Source: Verrucomicrobiaceae bacterium
GTDB taxonomy: Bacteria > Verrucomicrobiota > Verrucomicrobiia > Verrucomicrobiales > Verrucomicrobiaceae
NCBI GenBank assembly: GCA_027486585.1
Contig: JAIXOU010000101.1
Location: 21,134-85,133 of the forward strand
DNA length: 64,000 nt
Direction of reading: 5' to 3'
Positions 27,437 through 36,869 of the stretch are shown here, in pieces; within the stretch, counting starts at the first letter, position 1; every line of letters starts with the position of its first letter. The notes under the pieces are model-generated. The model had not been told where the DNA came from. It saw only the letters and a list, made by a program, of their open reading frames with translations, and made no database searches. A program made the position numbers and the translations under genes.

Positions 27437-28507
27437 ATGCGAGCAAGCAGGGTGCCTGAGAGAATTCAAAATTCCTACCTGCCCAGCTTGCAGGTTTTGC
27501 GTGCCATTGCTGCGCTAGCGGTGGTGTGTTATCATGCCTGCCTTTTTGTTGAACGTGAGTCTGGGCAAGTGTTATTGGGCGGATGGTATCATCTCGGAGA
27601 GCTGGGTGTGGATTTCTTTTTCGTTCTGAGCGGTTTCATCATTGCTCATGTTCATGGGCATGAGTTGGGGCTGCCGAATTGCGCGCCGCGTTACTTGAAG
27701 CGGCGCTTCTTTCGCATTTATCCGCTCTTGTTTGTCTTGACTAGTTTGAGGCTATTGGCGGAACTTCCCCAATGGGTTAAGGGCATTAAAGTGCCTGACT
27801 GGGAAAGATTGTTCTCCTCCTATTTATTATTGCCACAGTCGGACGGCACGATGCCGATCATTTCCGCGGCCTGGACGCTGCAGCATGAGGCTCTTTTTTA
27901 TGGCCTCTTTCTGCTGGCGCTTTTGCTAGGGAGAAGAGTTGGCGTCTTCCTCATGGCGGGATGGATACTGCTTGTGGTCGTTGTTGGCGTCTTTGGTGTT
28001 GGCCTGCATGGACTGCCCCGCCTGTTGTGTGATGCCCACAATGTTGAGTTTATGTTTGGAGTGCTGGTCTGCGAATCATTGCACCAGCGAGTGAAGGTGC
28101 CCTCACGTCTTTTGGTGTGGGGTATCTTGGTTTCGGGTATCCTGTTTGGCGTCACTTGTTATGAGCCTCGTCTGGGAATGGACCAGAAGTTGATCACTCG
28201 TTGTATGTTGGGTGCCGGCTTTGCGGCTCTCATTTGGCTGCTCGCTGGCCATGAGATGAAGCATGGTGGCATGCCGTGGCCTGCCTGGTTACGCTGGCTT
28301 GGTGATGCCTCCTATTCCATTTATTTGGCGCACTCCGTCGTGCTTTTAATGGTGGTTGCCATTCTGTCGCGCTTCATTCAGGGCAGTCTTGCTTATGCCT
28401 ACGGTGTGGCTGGGGCCTCTGTTATTGCCGGATTGTTGGCTGGTGGTCTGGTGTGGCTGCTGATTGAGCGGCCGTTACTAACTAGAAGTCGTGAATTTTG
28501 CAGGTGA
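27437..28507 (+). CDS. Acyltransferase-3 family membrane O-acyltransferase (OafA-like)
   Basis: A 356-residue inner-membrane protein with about ten helices that probably acetylates a cell-surface glycan. The N-terminus SLQVLRAIAALAVVCYHACL carries the conserved RxxA..VV..H motif. DFFFVLSGFIIAH and RRFFRIYPLLF follow, and SYSIYLAHSVVL stands near the end. The ATG at 27437 is preferred since the preceding 45 open codons lack membrane character and overlap the divergent gene. It is one of two acyltransferase-3 genes in the locus. The acceptor is unknown. Confidence 0.87.
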   Translation: MRASRVPERIQNSYLPSLQVLRAIAALAVVCYHACLFVERESGQVLLGGWYHLGELGVDFFFVLSGFIIAHVHGHELGLPNCAPRYLKRRFFRIYPLLFVLTSLRLLAELPQWVKGIKVPDWERLFSSYLLLPQSDGTMPIISAAWTLQHEALFYGLFLLALLLGRRVGVFLMAGWILLVVVVGVFGVGLHGLPRLLCDAHNVEFMFGVLVCESLHQRVKVPSRLLVWGILVSGILFGVTCYEPRLGMDQKLITRCMLGAGFAALIWLLAGHEMKHGGMPWPAWLRWLGDASYSIYLAHSVVLLMVVAILSRFIQGSLAYAYGVAGASVIAGLLAGGLVWLLIERPLLTRSREFCR

Positions 28508-28623
28508 GTTCTTCCGTGTCTAACTCTGAGCTTCAAAAAGTGAACCGGCCATCTAGCGTAGAACTCTGAGGCTTTTTTACCTCGACGCAGACAGTAGAAT
28601 GTTGCAACGTTTCATTGTAGCAG

Positions 28624-30144
28624 ATGTTGTTTAATTCCGGTTCCTTTCTCTTTGCATTCCTTCCCATCGTTATGGGTGGGTTGGCCCTATTACATCGGTT
28701 TTTTGGCAGAGAGGTTTCCCTTGGTTGGCTGGCTGCATGCTCCCTGTTTTTCTATGGGTGCTGGAGCCCCGCTCAAGTGCCCTTGTTGTTGGGTTCGATT
28801 TTGTTGAATTTCTGGATTGGAACACGTCTGCAACAGCCTGATTCGAAGTGTCGTCCACAGCTTTTGCTAGCAGGTGTCGTTATTAATCTTGGGCTTCTAG
28901 CATACTACAAATATTGGCCATTTATCGTGACAACGGCGGCCCAGATTACAGGTCAAACATGGTCTGCAGAGCCCTTAGAACTCCCACCGGGCATTTCATT
29001 TTATACCTTTCACCAGCTCACGTATCTCATCCAATGCAACCTGGGTCGAACGCTTGGAACTGCGTTTAACCACTATTTGATCTACATCACTTTTTACCCA
29101 CAGTTGATCGCTGGGCCCATAGTGCGGCCTCATGAGATGCTGCCACAGCTTACCTCACCGCGTCCGCGTGCTTTTGAATGGAATGAGCTTTCTGTGGGGA
29201 TCTTTCTTTTGGCCGTTGGTCTGTTTAAAAAGATGGTCATCGCTGATTACGTGGCTGTTTGGGTGTCGCCTGTCTTCGATGTATGGGCAAAGATTGGCAC
29301 TGTGACTATGTTGGATGCGTGGGTGGCTGCACTGGCTTATACCTTCCAGCTTTATTTTGATTTCTCGGCCTACTCAGATATGGCGCTCGGTCTTGCTCTA
29401 ATGGTGGGGATCCGCATGCCTGCTAATTTTTTCTCGCCCTACAAGGCCGTTAGCATCATTGATTTTTGGCGTCGGTGGCACATTACCCTCTCATTGTTCC
29501 TTCGTGATTATCTTTACATCCCACTTGGCGGTGGGCGCTGTGGCTGGTTGCGTCAGCAGTTCAATTTATTGCTGGTCATGATCATTGGTGGCTTTTGGCA
29601 CGGCGCTGGATGGACCTTTGGTGCGTGGGGGCTTTGGCATGGCTTATGTCTCGTCGTCAATCATGCTTGGCGTACTGCGGGCCTTCAGGGTCGCCTCGGA
29701 CGTGTGCTTTCTTGGGGGGTTACCTTTTTGTCGGTCATTGTGGGTTGGACGATCTTCCGCGCTCCCGATTTAGGTACAGCGTGGAATGTCTTGCGCAGTC
29801 TGATGGGCGCTCAGGGAATGCAACTCCCTCCTGGGTGGCTGCAAAAAATGCCCCTTTTGACCAAGCTCTCCATTACTGGAACTGAGGACTGGACTGTTTT
29901 TACGGGGCCGATTCAGCTTGTTGTGTTGGGGGGATTAATGGCTGGCTGCCTGATTCTTCCCAATGCCGTACAATTGACTCGGGGCAGCTTCACTTTGCCC
30001 AATGAGGCGACTCTACCTAAAGGCCCTAACCCATGGTTTAGCTGGCGTCCTGACTGGCGCTGGGCTGTTATCACCGGCGCTGCCTTTGTCGCTGCCTTTC
30101 TTCATTTGGGTAAGATAAGTGAGTTCCTCTACTTTCAGTTCTGA
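28624..30144 (+). CDS. MBOAT-family O-acyltransferase (AlgI-like)
   Basis: A 506-residue polytopic membrane protein. The N-terminus MLFNSGSFLFAFLPIVMGG is characteristic of AlgI/PatA-like MBOAT enzymes. FWRRWHITLSLFLRDYLYIP and GGFWHGAGWTFGAWGLWHG carry the conserved Arg/Trp and catalytic His residues. AlgI passes acetyl groups across the membrane to a periplasmic partner that modifies polysaccharide. The next gene starts 1 bp after this stop and encodes an SGNH-like protein, so the two probably form an acetylation module. It is 117 bp beyond the acyltransferase-3 gene. Confidence 0.92.
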   Translation: MLFNSGSFLFAFLPIVMGGLALLHRFFGREVSLGWLAACSLFFYGCWSPAQVPLLLGSILLNFWIGTRLQQPDSKCRPQLLLAGVVINLGLLAYYKYWPFIVTTAAQITGQTWSAEPLELPPGISFYTFHQLTYLIQCNLGRTLGTAFNHYLIYITFYPQLIAGPIVRPHEMLPQLTSPRPRAFEWNELSVGIFLLAVGLFKKMVIADYVAVWVSPVFDVWAKIGTVTMLDAWVAALAYTFQLYFDFSAYSDMALGLALMVGIRMPANFFSPYKAVSIIDFWRRWHITLSLFLRDYLYIPLGGGRCGWLRQQFNLLLVMIIGGFWHGAGWTFGAWGLWHGLCLVVNHAWRTAGLQGRLGRVLSWGVTFLSVIVGWTIFRAPDLGTAWNVLRSLMGAQGMQLPPGWLQKMPLLTKLSITGTEDWTVFTGPIQLVVLGGLMAGCLILPNAVQLTRGSFTLPNEATLPKGPNPWFSWRPDWRWAVITGAAFVAAFLHLGKISEFLYFQF

Positions 30145-30145
30145 T

Positions 30146-31360
30146 ATGCATATTTCTAAGCATCGTCGCTTCGTAGTCTGGACGACGTTTACCATGCTCG
30201 TTTTCCTGGCTGGTGTCATCCTGTTCAACCGCGCCGTGAACCCTTTCTGTGTCTTTCCCTCCGACTGGCTGGCGACGCCGCTGAAGCCGGAGACTTTTAC
30301 GCATCTGCGTTTAGTCAAGGCGGCCCAGGTGCGACACCTTCAGCCTGCAACGATCTTGCTTGGAAATTCACGGGTAGAGACGGGTCTCTTCCCCGGTCAT
30401 CCTGCCTTTTCCCAGCGCCCTGTTTATAATTTAGGACTTAGTCAGGCCTGCACTTATGAAACCCTGCGCTACTTTCAGCATGCCAGTGCTGGCGGCAAAC
30501 TGCGGCAAGCTGTCTGGCTGATGGATTACGCCGCTTTTCTTGAAAGTTCAGTTCCCTCACCGGATTTTTCTGAGTCTAGGCTTGCTCTTAGCGCCACAGG
30601 AGAGCCCGAGGGCTATTCGTTCATGATGGATTGGGCGCAGTCCTTGCTTACCGAGGATGCCGTTTCTGGCAGTTTGAGAACGTTGCTAAAGAGGAAAGGA
30701 GAAAAAAGCTACGCGGTTGATGGTGCGCGTATTGCCAGTGAGGAGAGGGCGCGCGTGATGCAAAAGGGTGGTAGCCTTCCGGCTTTTCTTTCCTATGAGC
30801 GGCACCAGTTTCCGTTGCAGGTAAAACAACCCGCGGTGATCTCTGAGGCAGCCCTTGGTCATTTGCGTCAGTTGCTGGAGCTGGCCCGTGAGCGTCATGT
30901 CGAGGTGCGTCTTGGCATTTCGCCAGTTCATGCCCGTCATCTTGAATTGCTCCAGATCGCTGGTCACGGACCTGCCTATAAAGAGTGGCGCCGCCGAGTT
31001 GTTGCCTTGGTAGAGCCACTGGTGGCCACTCGTGCCATGAAACCGATCGTGGACTTTAGCGGCTACAATGAGTACACGACTGAGGCCGTGCCACAAAGTG
31101 GACTGGCAAGATGGTATTACGAGAGCAGCCATTTCACCATGGAATTGGGAGACCTTGTTCTGAGCCGCCTTCTCGCGCCGGATTTGGATCTCAAGACCGT
31201 TCCTGAGCAGTTTGGTTCCGCGCTTACCCTGGCAAGTCTTCCAACCCATGAAGACGCTATCGAAATCGCCCGTCAGGCTTACCTTTCTGAGCGCGCTGCG
31301 GAGATTGTTCAATTGCATGAGATGACGCGGCCTTTTCTCCCTCCTGTGAAGATCAAATAG
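30146..31360 (+). CDS. SGNH-like membrane-anchored protein, partner of the MBOAT enzyme
   Basis: A 404-residue protein with one N-terminal membrane helix (VVWTTFTMLVFLAGVILF) and a large periplasmic part. ILLGNSRVETGL resembles the GxS nucleophile block of AlgJ/AlgX/DltD-type acetyltransferases. YYESSHFTMELGDLVLSRLL near the end resembles the block with the catalytic His. The Asp of a DxxH motif is not present in standard form, so catalysis is not proven. It is translated immediately after the MBOAT gene (1-bp gap), strongly suggesting joint function in glycan O-acetylation. Confidence 0.72.
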   Translation: MHISKHRRFVVWTTFTMLVFLAGVILFNRAVNPFCVFPSDWLATPLKPETFTHLRLVKAAQVRHLQPATILLGNSRVETGLFPGHPAFSQRPVYNLGLSQACTYETLRYFQHASAGGKLRQAVWLMDYAAFLESSVPSPDFSESRLALSATGEPEGYSFMMDWAQSLLTEDAVSGSLRTLLKRKGEKSYAVDGARIASEERARVMQKGGSLPAFLSYERHQFPLQVKQPAVISEAALGHLRQLLELARERHVEVRLGISPVHARHLELLQIAGHGPAYKEWRRRVVALVEPLVATRAMKPIVDFSGYNEYTTEAVPQSGLARWYYESSHFTMELGDLVLSRLLAPDLDLKTVPEQFGSALTLASLPTHEDAIEIARQAYLSERAAEIVQLHEMTRPFLPPVKIK

Positions 31361-31440
31361 CTGTTGAGGTTAAAGTTGCGGACGAATACAAAAGTCGCTT
31401 GTGATGTTATCATGACCGCGTATGGACCGTGACTTTTCGC

Positions 31441-32271
31441 ATGTCTCAAGAAACAATTATAAGCTCTAGCCGAAGTCAGGCTGAATACTGGAAAGAGTTA
31501 TGGAGATATCGGGAACTCATGCTGCTGTTAACTTGGCGTGACATCTTGGTGCGCTACAAGCAGACGGTTATAGGCATACTTTGGGCGCTGATCCGGCCGG
31601 TTCTTACAGTCACCATCTTTGCGCTCGTCTTTGGCCGCTTTGCTAAACTTGATGCAGGCGGCCCACCCTACGTCCTTGTCGTCCTTGCAGGCATGCTGCC
31701 ATGGTATTTCTTTGCTTCTGCCATTTCAGAATCGAGCATGAGCATGATTAATAACTCGGCCTTGCTTTCAAAGTCCTATTTCCCGCGCCTGCTGCTTCCA
31801 TTGGGGGCCATTCTGGCCACCCTCGTGGACTTTGCCATCAGTCTCTGTCTTCTGTTTGTCCTCCTGGTCTGGTATCATTTTCCGATGAGTCCACGCCTGC
31901 TGTGCCTGCCTCTGCTCACGCTTGCTGCCATGTTTGCAGCACTAGGGCCGGGCCTGCTCGTGACGGCGTTGAATGTGCGGTATCGGGACTTTCGCTACGT
32001 CGTCCCCTTCATAGTACAGATAGGTCTCTATATTTCTCCAGTCGGGTTTACCAGCAGCCTCGTGGCTGAGCGCCTCGGTAGCTGGGGTTTCACTCTCTAT
32101 TGTCTCAATCCCATGGTCGGAGTCATTGAAGGTTTCCGCTGGTGCATTGGTGTTGCGGATCAGGCTTCAGTCTTGGCCATCGCTATCTCTGGCAGCGTAA
32201 GCTTGGTGCTACTTGTGATTGGCCTTAAGTATTTCAAATCCACCGAAGCGTCCTTTGCGGACTACATTTGA
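31441..32271 (+). CDS. ABC-2 type polysaccharide exporter permease (Wzm-like)
   Basis: A 276-residue inner-membrane protein with six helices. LLTWRDILVRYKQTVIGILWALIRP and VFGRFAKLDAGGPPYVL match O-antigen and teichoic-acid exporter permeases such as Wzm/TagG. LNVRYRDFRYVVPFIVQIGL is also conserved. It forms the channel through which undecaprenyl-linked glycan or glycolipid is exported. The ATG at 31441 is preferred over an upstream GTG (31429). Its stop is 3 bp from the ATP-binding subunit. Confidence 0.93.
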   Translation: MSQETIISSSRSQAEYWKELWRYRELMLLLTWRDILVRYKQTVIGILWALIRPVLTVTIFALVFGRFAKLDAGGPPYVLVVLAGMLPWYFFASAISESSMSMINNSALLSKSYFPRLLLPLGAILATLVDFAISLCLLFVLLVWYHFPMSPRLLCLPLLTLAAMFAALGPGLLVTALNVRYRDFRYVVPFIVQIGLYISPVGFTSSLVAERLGSWGFTLYCLNPMVGVIEGFRWCIGVADQASVLAIAISGSVSLVLLVIGLKYFKSTEASFADYI

Positions 32272-32274
32272 TCT

Positions 32275-33519
32275 ATGAGTAAAGACATCGTCATCAGAGC
32301 CAGGGATGTGGCTAAAATGTACCGACTGAAGCATCAGAGCAAGGCGCGCTATGCCACCTTGAGAGATCAGGTATCGGACATGTTTTCCAAAAAAGTAAAG
32401 AGTCAGGCTAATGAAGAGTTCTGGGCTCTCAACGGTGTCTCCTTTGACATCGAGGCCGGCCAGGTGGTTGGCATCATTGGTAGAAACGGGGCAGGAAAGT
32501 CCACGCTACTGAAGATTCTAAGCCGTATCACCAAGCCTACTCAGGGGGAAATACGAGTTTTGGGGCGCATGGCCTCTCTTTTAGAAGTGGGCACTGGCTT
32601 CCATCCAGAGTTGACTGGCCGTGAGAACATTTTCCTCAATGGTGCCATCCTTGGCATGCAGCAGAGGGAAGTCCGTGCCAGTTTTGACGAGATTGTCGCC
32701 TTTGCGGAAGTTGAGCGCTTTTTAGATACGCCTGTGAAACGCTATTCCTCGGGCATGCAAACGCGACTTGGTTTCGCTGTAGCCGCCCATTTGAAACCCG
32801 AGATTTTGATCGTGGACGAGGTGCTGGCTGTTGGAGATCATGAGTTTCAGAAGCGCTGTCTTGGTAAAATGCATGAAGTAAGTCAGGGGGGGCGCACTGT
32901 GCTCTTCGTGACGCATAACATGAACACCCTAGGCTCGCTCACTTCCCGTTGCATTCATCTGGCTCAGGGTAAGGTGGTTCGCGATGGGCCTACCCATGAG
33001 GTCGTTGCTCAATACCTTGCTGGTGGGGAGGTGAATCATCCCCTTTATGAGTCGCCAGAGCGTGGGGATACACCCAAGCTGCTCGGGGTTGAGGTCCGGA
33101 CTTCCAAGGCCGGCGGCCTGCACTCCTTTTTAGAGCCGTTGGAAATGCGTTTTAAAATTTGGTGCCCACGACCCGTTCGTGGAGCCTGTTTGAGTGTCCA
33201 GATCAATGACCTGAACCGCCTCAGTTGCAGCGCCAATCCCTGGTTGTTTGATTCCGAAATGCCCTATGCGCGAGAAAGAGGCGTGCATGAAGTGGTCTGT
33301 TACATGCCCAAGGTCAGGCTTTTTGTCGGATCGTACAATCTGACGGTGCGCCTTACAGAGCCACCTGGTGGATTGAAATTTGATCAACAAGCAGGGATCT
33401 GTGGATTCCAAGTAGAATGCCTTGGCAAGCAGCGCTTGGAGTATCCCTTCGAGCCTGGAGAGGCCGCTTATCTGGAAGATTGCGAGTGGCAGGTGCTTCC
33501 GCAGGACAGCACTGAATAG
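32275..33519 (+). CDS. ABC polysaccharide exporter ATPase (Wzt-like) with C-terminal glycan-binding-type domain
   Basis: A 414-residue ATPase subunit. Residues 1-245 hold the nucleotide-binding domain: Walker A GIIGRNGAGKSTLLKIL, signature YSSGMQTRLGFAVA, Walker B EILIVDEVLAVGD and switch His in VLFVTHNMN. The remaining 150 residues form a Wzt-C-like beta-sandwich (LEPLEMRFKIW, VCYMPKVRLFVGSYNLTVRL). In O9a/O8-type Wzt this domain reads the modified non-reducing end of the finished glycan. That implies a chain capped before export, a family-based inference. It pairs with the Wzm-like gene just upstream. Confidence 0.94.
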   Translation: MSKDIVIRARDVAKMYRLKHQSKARYATLRDQVSDMFSKKVKSQANEEFWALNGVSFDIEAGQVVGIIGRNGAGKSTLLKILSRITKPTQGEIRVLGRMASLLEVGTGFHPELTGRENIFLNGAILGMQQREVRASFDEIVAFAEVERFLDTPVKRYSSGMQTRLGFAVAAHLKPEILIVDEVLAVGDHEFQKRCLGKMHEVSQGGRTVLFVTHNMNTLGSLTSRCIHLAQGKVVRDGPTHEVVAQYLAGGEVNHPLYESPERGDTPKLLGVEVRTSKAGGLHSFLEPLEMRFKIWCPRPVRGACLSVQINDLNRLSCSANPWLFDSEMPYARERGVHEVVCYMPKVRLFVGSYNLTVRLTEPPGGLKFDQQAGICGFQVECLGKQRLEYPFEPGEAAYLEDCEWQVLPQDSTE

Positions 33520-33540
33520 CACACGCCTGGCTGGGTGTGC
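33519..33540 (+). terminator. Hairpin at the end of the Wzm/Wzt unit
   Basis: GCACAC at 33519-33524 pairs with GTGTGC at 33535-33540 around a 10-base loop, with two more G-C pairs possible. It starts at the last base of the Wzt stop codon. No T-run follows, so it is a weak terminator candidate or a 3' mRNA stabiliser. Confidence 0.4.
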
Positions 33541-33610
33541 GGCTCAGGCAGATTGATTAGGACTGACCTTATTTAGCGCAGGATGATGGGCCGAACACGC
33601 GACGAATGAA

Positions 33611-34144
33611 GTGTTGCTGCTGGCTCGGGCTTGCTCCAAGTCGTTGGTGTTCTTTACTTCAATCATAATTAGATTCAGGCTGCGGATCGGTGGCCCATCG
33701 CTAGGCCAGGATGTCGCTTTTACGCCGAGTGGACACCATGATCGTTGTCCTACCTTTGCTCGTGGGGACTGCGGCCATGGTAATGAGAAAATCAGGGTCG
33801 ATTTTGAAGAGCGCGAGTTGCTCTATTTACTCAAGCTGAAGCATACATCCAAAGTCAAAGCGTTGCTGCGCGACCTCATTCACCCGAGTGAGGTATGGCC
33901 GGATTGTGGTGACGGTTGGGAAGTTGCCGAATCCACGACATGTGTTCCTGAGCCATCTCGTTCGCTTCTGCTTGGTGTTGGCCTAGCGTATGTACTGTTG
34001 CGTCGTCGTCGAGCATCGAAAGGAAGCACAGAACGAATCGGCCCTCATTTGGAGGACTACGGATCGGCAAATCCCAGCCTCGTGACCAGTTCGTCGATGA
34101 TTCTGCCCAGTTCGTCGACAATGGGTTGCATGCTTCACATATAG
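33611..34144 (+). pseudogene. Remnant of a PEP-CTERM protein gene
   Basis: An open frame of 177 codons whose middle (from 33944) encodes VPEPSRSLLLGVGLAYVLL followed by RRRR. This is a textbook PEP-CTERM tail: Pro-Glu-Pro, one hydrophobic helix and an Arg cluster. Such tails direct proteins to exosortase for cleavage and surface attachment. In intact proteins the coding sequence stops just after the arginines. Here it runs on for about 45 more codons of low-complexity sequence, and the upstream part has no signal peptide and no recognisable domain. I read it as a decayed or rearranged gene. A small functional protein cannot be excluded. The rest of 33541-34224 shows no other gene. Confidence 0.55.
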
Positions 34145-34224
34145 TATTAATATAAATACTAGTGAATGTTAAATATTCAGCTAGACTTAATATTAACCTA
34201 ACTAAACTTATATCGCGCCATACG

Positions 34225-36066
34225 ATGTCAAAAAATACAATCAAGACGGCTAAGCACCTGCCAAACTCAACGAGCCTGCGTTTTTGTTTTTTTTCATGCC
34301 TTCTCCTTCTTGCGGGCTTTGCTAAGGCTCAATTTACGGCTCCTCAAATCACTGCGGGCGGTTCTGCAGATTTGAAAGCAACAGATGCGTGGGTGTTTTC
34401 CTACGTTAATGCTGGTGGTCGTGTGACCTCAGTGCTTTTTGAATACACGTCAAACGTGAGTTTTACCACTGGTATCATCAAATCCGAAGCTCAGCTGACT
34501 ACCAGCAACACAGAGACGCTACCTCTGGGGATTTCGTTGTCGGATTTACTTCCAAACACGACCTATTATTTCCGTGCAGTGGGGACTAATCAGTTTGGCA
34601 CAACAACTGGTCCCACATTAAGCTTCAAAACCTCTTATAGTCCGTGTGTTATTCAGACCGGTGATCGTGTTCCGGGAAGCACGGTTCAAAAAGTAGGTGC
34701 AATTACACCTGGATTGATTGGGGACGATGGTGTGGTGGCTTTAACTGTTGCAGCTCAATTGGGTGTGGGTGGTGCTACTTCGAGCAATTCGAATATTCTT
34801 CTCAGGGGCATCACCAAAGATGCAACAGTCATCGGCCGACAGGGGGTGTCGTTTGGTATCCCATCTATAAGTGTAGCAGGCGGATTCACCGAATTAACGA
34901 TGAACACAGCTGGAGTCGTTCACTTTCAGGATCAGATTTCTGGAGCGCCCGTTGCTACTGACTGGGGTGGTTTTATCTACCAAGTAGCGTCTGGCGTTCG
35001 ATTGATTAATAGAGAAGGTGATCAGATTTATAGTGGTGCTTCAGCGACTTTCACTGGCAATAACATTAAATCTGCCATTTCTACCAATGGAACGGCGTTT
35101 TTTGCTTCTGGCGTCACTACAGCGACACCGTCACTCGGAAGAAACGGAGTTTGGTTCTCTAATGGTACGACTTCTGGCCAGGTGGCTCGGGAAACGGTGG
35201 TTTGTTTAGCCGATGGTGCAGTGTGTGGTCGCATTGTGACCACAACTTTGGTTAGTTCTGCAAGTGGCTCTGCTTTTGTGACATCATTTAGTGGAGGTTC
35301 TGGGGCAGGGGAAGGTATTTTTCATGGTAGCGGACCTCTTTTACAGGTGGTCGCTGCTAAGCAAGATAAGCCGCCAGGCTTAAATCCCATCGTTTACAGT
35401 GCTTTCCGCAGCGTCTCTGCAGGCTCTGATACTCAGTTTTCTTTCGTCGCAGATTTATTTTTGAAGAATGTGGTTACCAGCACGAATGACCAGGTACTCA
35501 TGGTTTCAAACGCAGGAGTACAATCAGTTGTCGCACGCGAAGGTTCTTCCGTTGCGGGGATAGTGGGAGGCATCTGGGATAGTTTCGGCAGACACTTCGT
35601 TACTGCCTCTGGAGATGTTTTGTTTCAGGCTTCCTTACGTGTTGGAGGGGCGATCACCACCTCTAACGATGGTGTCATCTGCCGCTGGTCAGCCGGCGTT
35701 ATCGACATCTTAGCGCGCGAGGGCTCTAGGGCGTTGAGACAACGTTCGGCTACTTATCGTTTCTTCACTAACTTTTCGGTTCATCCAAATGGGAATTATC
35801 TGATTCAGGCAGCCTTTTCGGACGGTCGAGTGGGCCTTATCGCTGAAGATGGCCTTGGTCAGCGTCTTGCCGCCGCTTCTGGTGATCGCGTTGAACTAAA
35901 CGTTACGAGTCAGAAAAATCCGCTCATTTTTTCTCTTAGCACCCACACTGCCCTTGCTAACCTTGCCAACGGGACGGGTGGTTTTGGGAATGTAGTAACT
36001 TCTGACGGGGCTGTTTTCGCCGTAGCTTATGTGGGTAATGGTAATTACATTGCTTTTCTTTTCTGA
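34225..36066 (+). CDS. Secreted protein with FN3-like domain and propeller-like repeats
   Basis: A 613-residue exported protein with signal peptide RFCFFSCLLLLAGFAKAQF. Residues about 40-130 look like a fibronectin-type fold with GISLSDLLPNTTYYFRAVGT. The remaining 480 residues contain recurring phrases such as VIQTGDRVPGS, VIGRQGVSFGI, LINREGDQIYSG, VVAREGSSVAG and ILAREGSRALRQ. These are spaced about 80-110 residues apart, suggesting a propeller or repeat fold of the DUF7453 type. The ATG at 34225 gives a normal signal. An earlier start would add 21 non-hydrophobic residues. Function is unknown. The gene is AT-richer than the housekeeping genes. Confidence 0.75.
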   Translation: MSKNTIKTAKHLPNSTSLRFCFFSCLLLLAGFAKAQFTAPQITAGGSADLKATDAWVFSYVNAGGRVTSVLFEYTSNVSFTTGIIKSEAQLTTSNTETLPLGISLSDLLPNTTYYFRAVGTNQFGTTTGPTLSFKTSYSPCVIQTGDRVPGSTVQKVGAITPGLIGDDGVVALTVAAQLGVGGATSSNSNILLRGITKDATVIGRQGVSFGIPSISVAGGFTELTMNTAGVVHFQDQISGAPVATDWGGFIYQVASGVRLINREGDQIYSGASATFTGNNIKSAISTNGTAFFASGVTTATPSLGRNGVWFSNGTTSGQVARETVVCLADGAVCGRIVTTTLVSSASGSAFVTSFSGGSGAGEGIFHGSGPLLQVVAAKQDKPPGLNPIVYSAFRSVSAGSDTQFSFVADLFLKNVVTSTNDQVLMVSNAGVQSVVAREGSSVAGIVGGIWDSFGRHFVTASGDVLFQASLRVGGAITTSNDGVICRWSAGVIDILAREGSRALRQRSATYRFFTNFSVHPNGNYLIQAAFSDGRVGLIAEDGLGQRLAAASGDRVELNVTSQKNPLIFSLSTHTALANLANGTGGFGNVVTSDGAVFAVAYVGNGNYIAFLF

Positions 36067-36107
36067 TAGCGTGAGGTGCTTTGAGGATCAACAGTCTTTT
36101 CTAGTTC

Positions 36108-36869
36108 ATGAAGGTTAAAAACAAATTGTTTTTGGCTGTAGTCTTGGTTGGGTCGGCCGCGCTTGGCGGCTGGCTTCTTTCTGGGCCTTCAGTAAAATCT
36201 AAAAGGGCTATGGCAGCACTCGGTGCTGCCGAATCATCTAAGGCTGGGTCATTAGATCGAGATTCAGTTTTAAAGAATAAGACCAAGGCCGATGCTCTTC
36301 TCAGAGATTGGGCAGTTCTTTCGATTCAACAAAAGCAGGAGCGTTTAGAAACTCATAAAATTCGTGCCACTGACAGTGATGTGGTTAGGCTCTCTCTACA
36401 CGCCCTAACTGATACCAACAGTGAGGTCCGCAAAGCAGCTGTTTTTTCTACTCGTCACGTCCATACCTCAGAAGTAGAGCCTGTGCTGCGTGCAGCATTG
36501 AATGATGTGGATACTGAAATCCGGCTGCAAGCTATTCATGAGGTCCGTTACAAACCCCAAGCCCTGAAACTTAAGCTGCTGGGGCCTGCTTTAGCTTCAA
36601 TTTATAGCGACGTTCGTCAAAACGCTCTCATTGAGCTTTCTCGGGAAAATCCCAAATTGGCAACTCCAGTCATGATGAAGGGGCTAGATTCAACCGATGA
36701 GTCCTACCGTGCCCAAGTGTGGAATGAGATACTTCCCAATGTCCAGGCATTGCGTACGCAACCGTTTGCTTCCAGCGCCGAGGCTTTGAATTGGTGGGAT
36801 CTCAATGAACGACGGTATGATGAAAACATGGTCGTACTGGATCCGGGTACGATTCCTGCTTCTAACTAA
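36108..36869 (+). CDS. Membrane-anchored HEAT-repeat protein
   Basis: A 253-residue protein with an N-terminal membrane anchor or signal (NKLFLAVVLVGSAALGGWLL). About four HEAT-like helical repeats follow, including SLHALTDTNSEVRKAAVFST, VLRAALNDVDTEIRLQAIHE and PALASIYSDVRQNALIELS. Such repeats form protein-binding surfaces. It lies 41 bp after the FN3-like gene on the same strand and may share its transcript. No enzymatic domain is visible. It ends with a short Asp/Pro-rich tail. Confidence 0.75.
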   Translation: MKVKNKLFLAVVLVGSAALGGWLLSGPSVKSKRAMAALGAAESSKAGSLDRDSVLKNKTKADALLRDWAVLSIQQKQERLETHKIRATDSDVVRLSLHALTDTNSEVRKAAVFSTRHVHTSEVEPVLRAALNDVDTEIRLQAIHEVRYKPQALKLKLLGPALASIYSDVRQNALIELSRENPKLATPVMMKGLDSTDESYRAQVWNEILPNVQALRTQPFASSAEALNWWDLNERRYDENMVVLDPGTIPASN

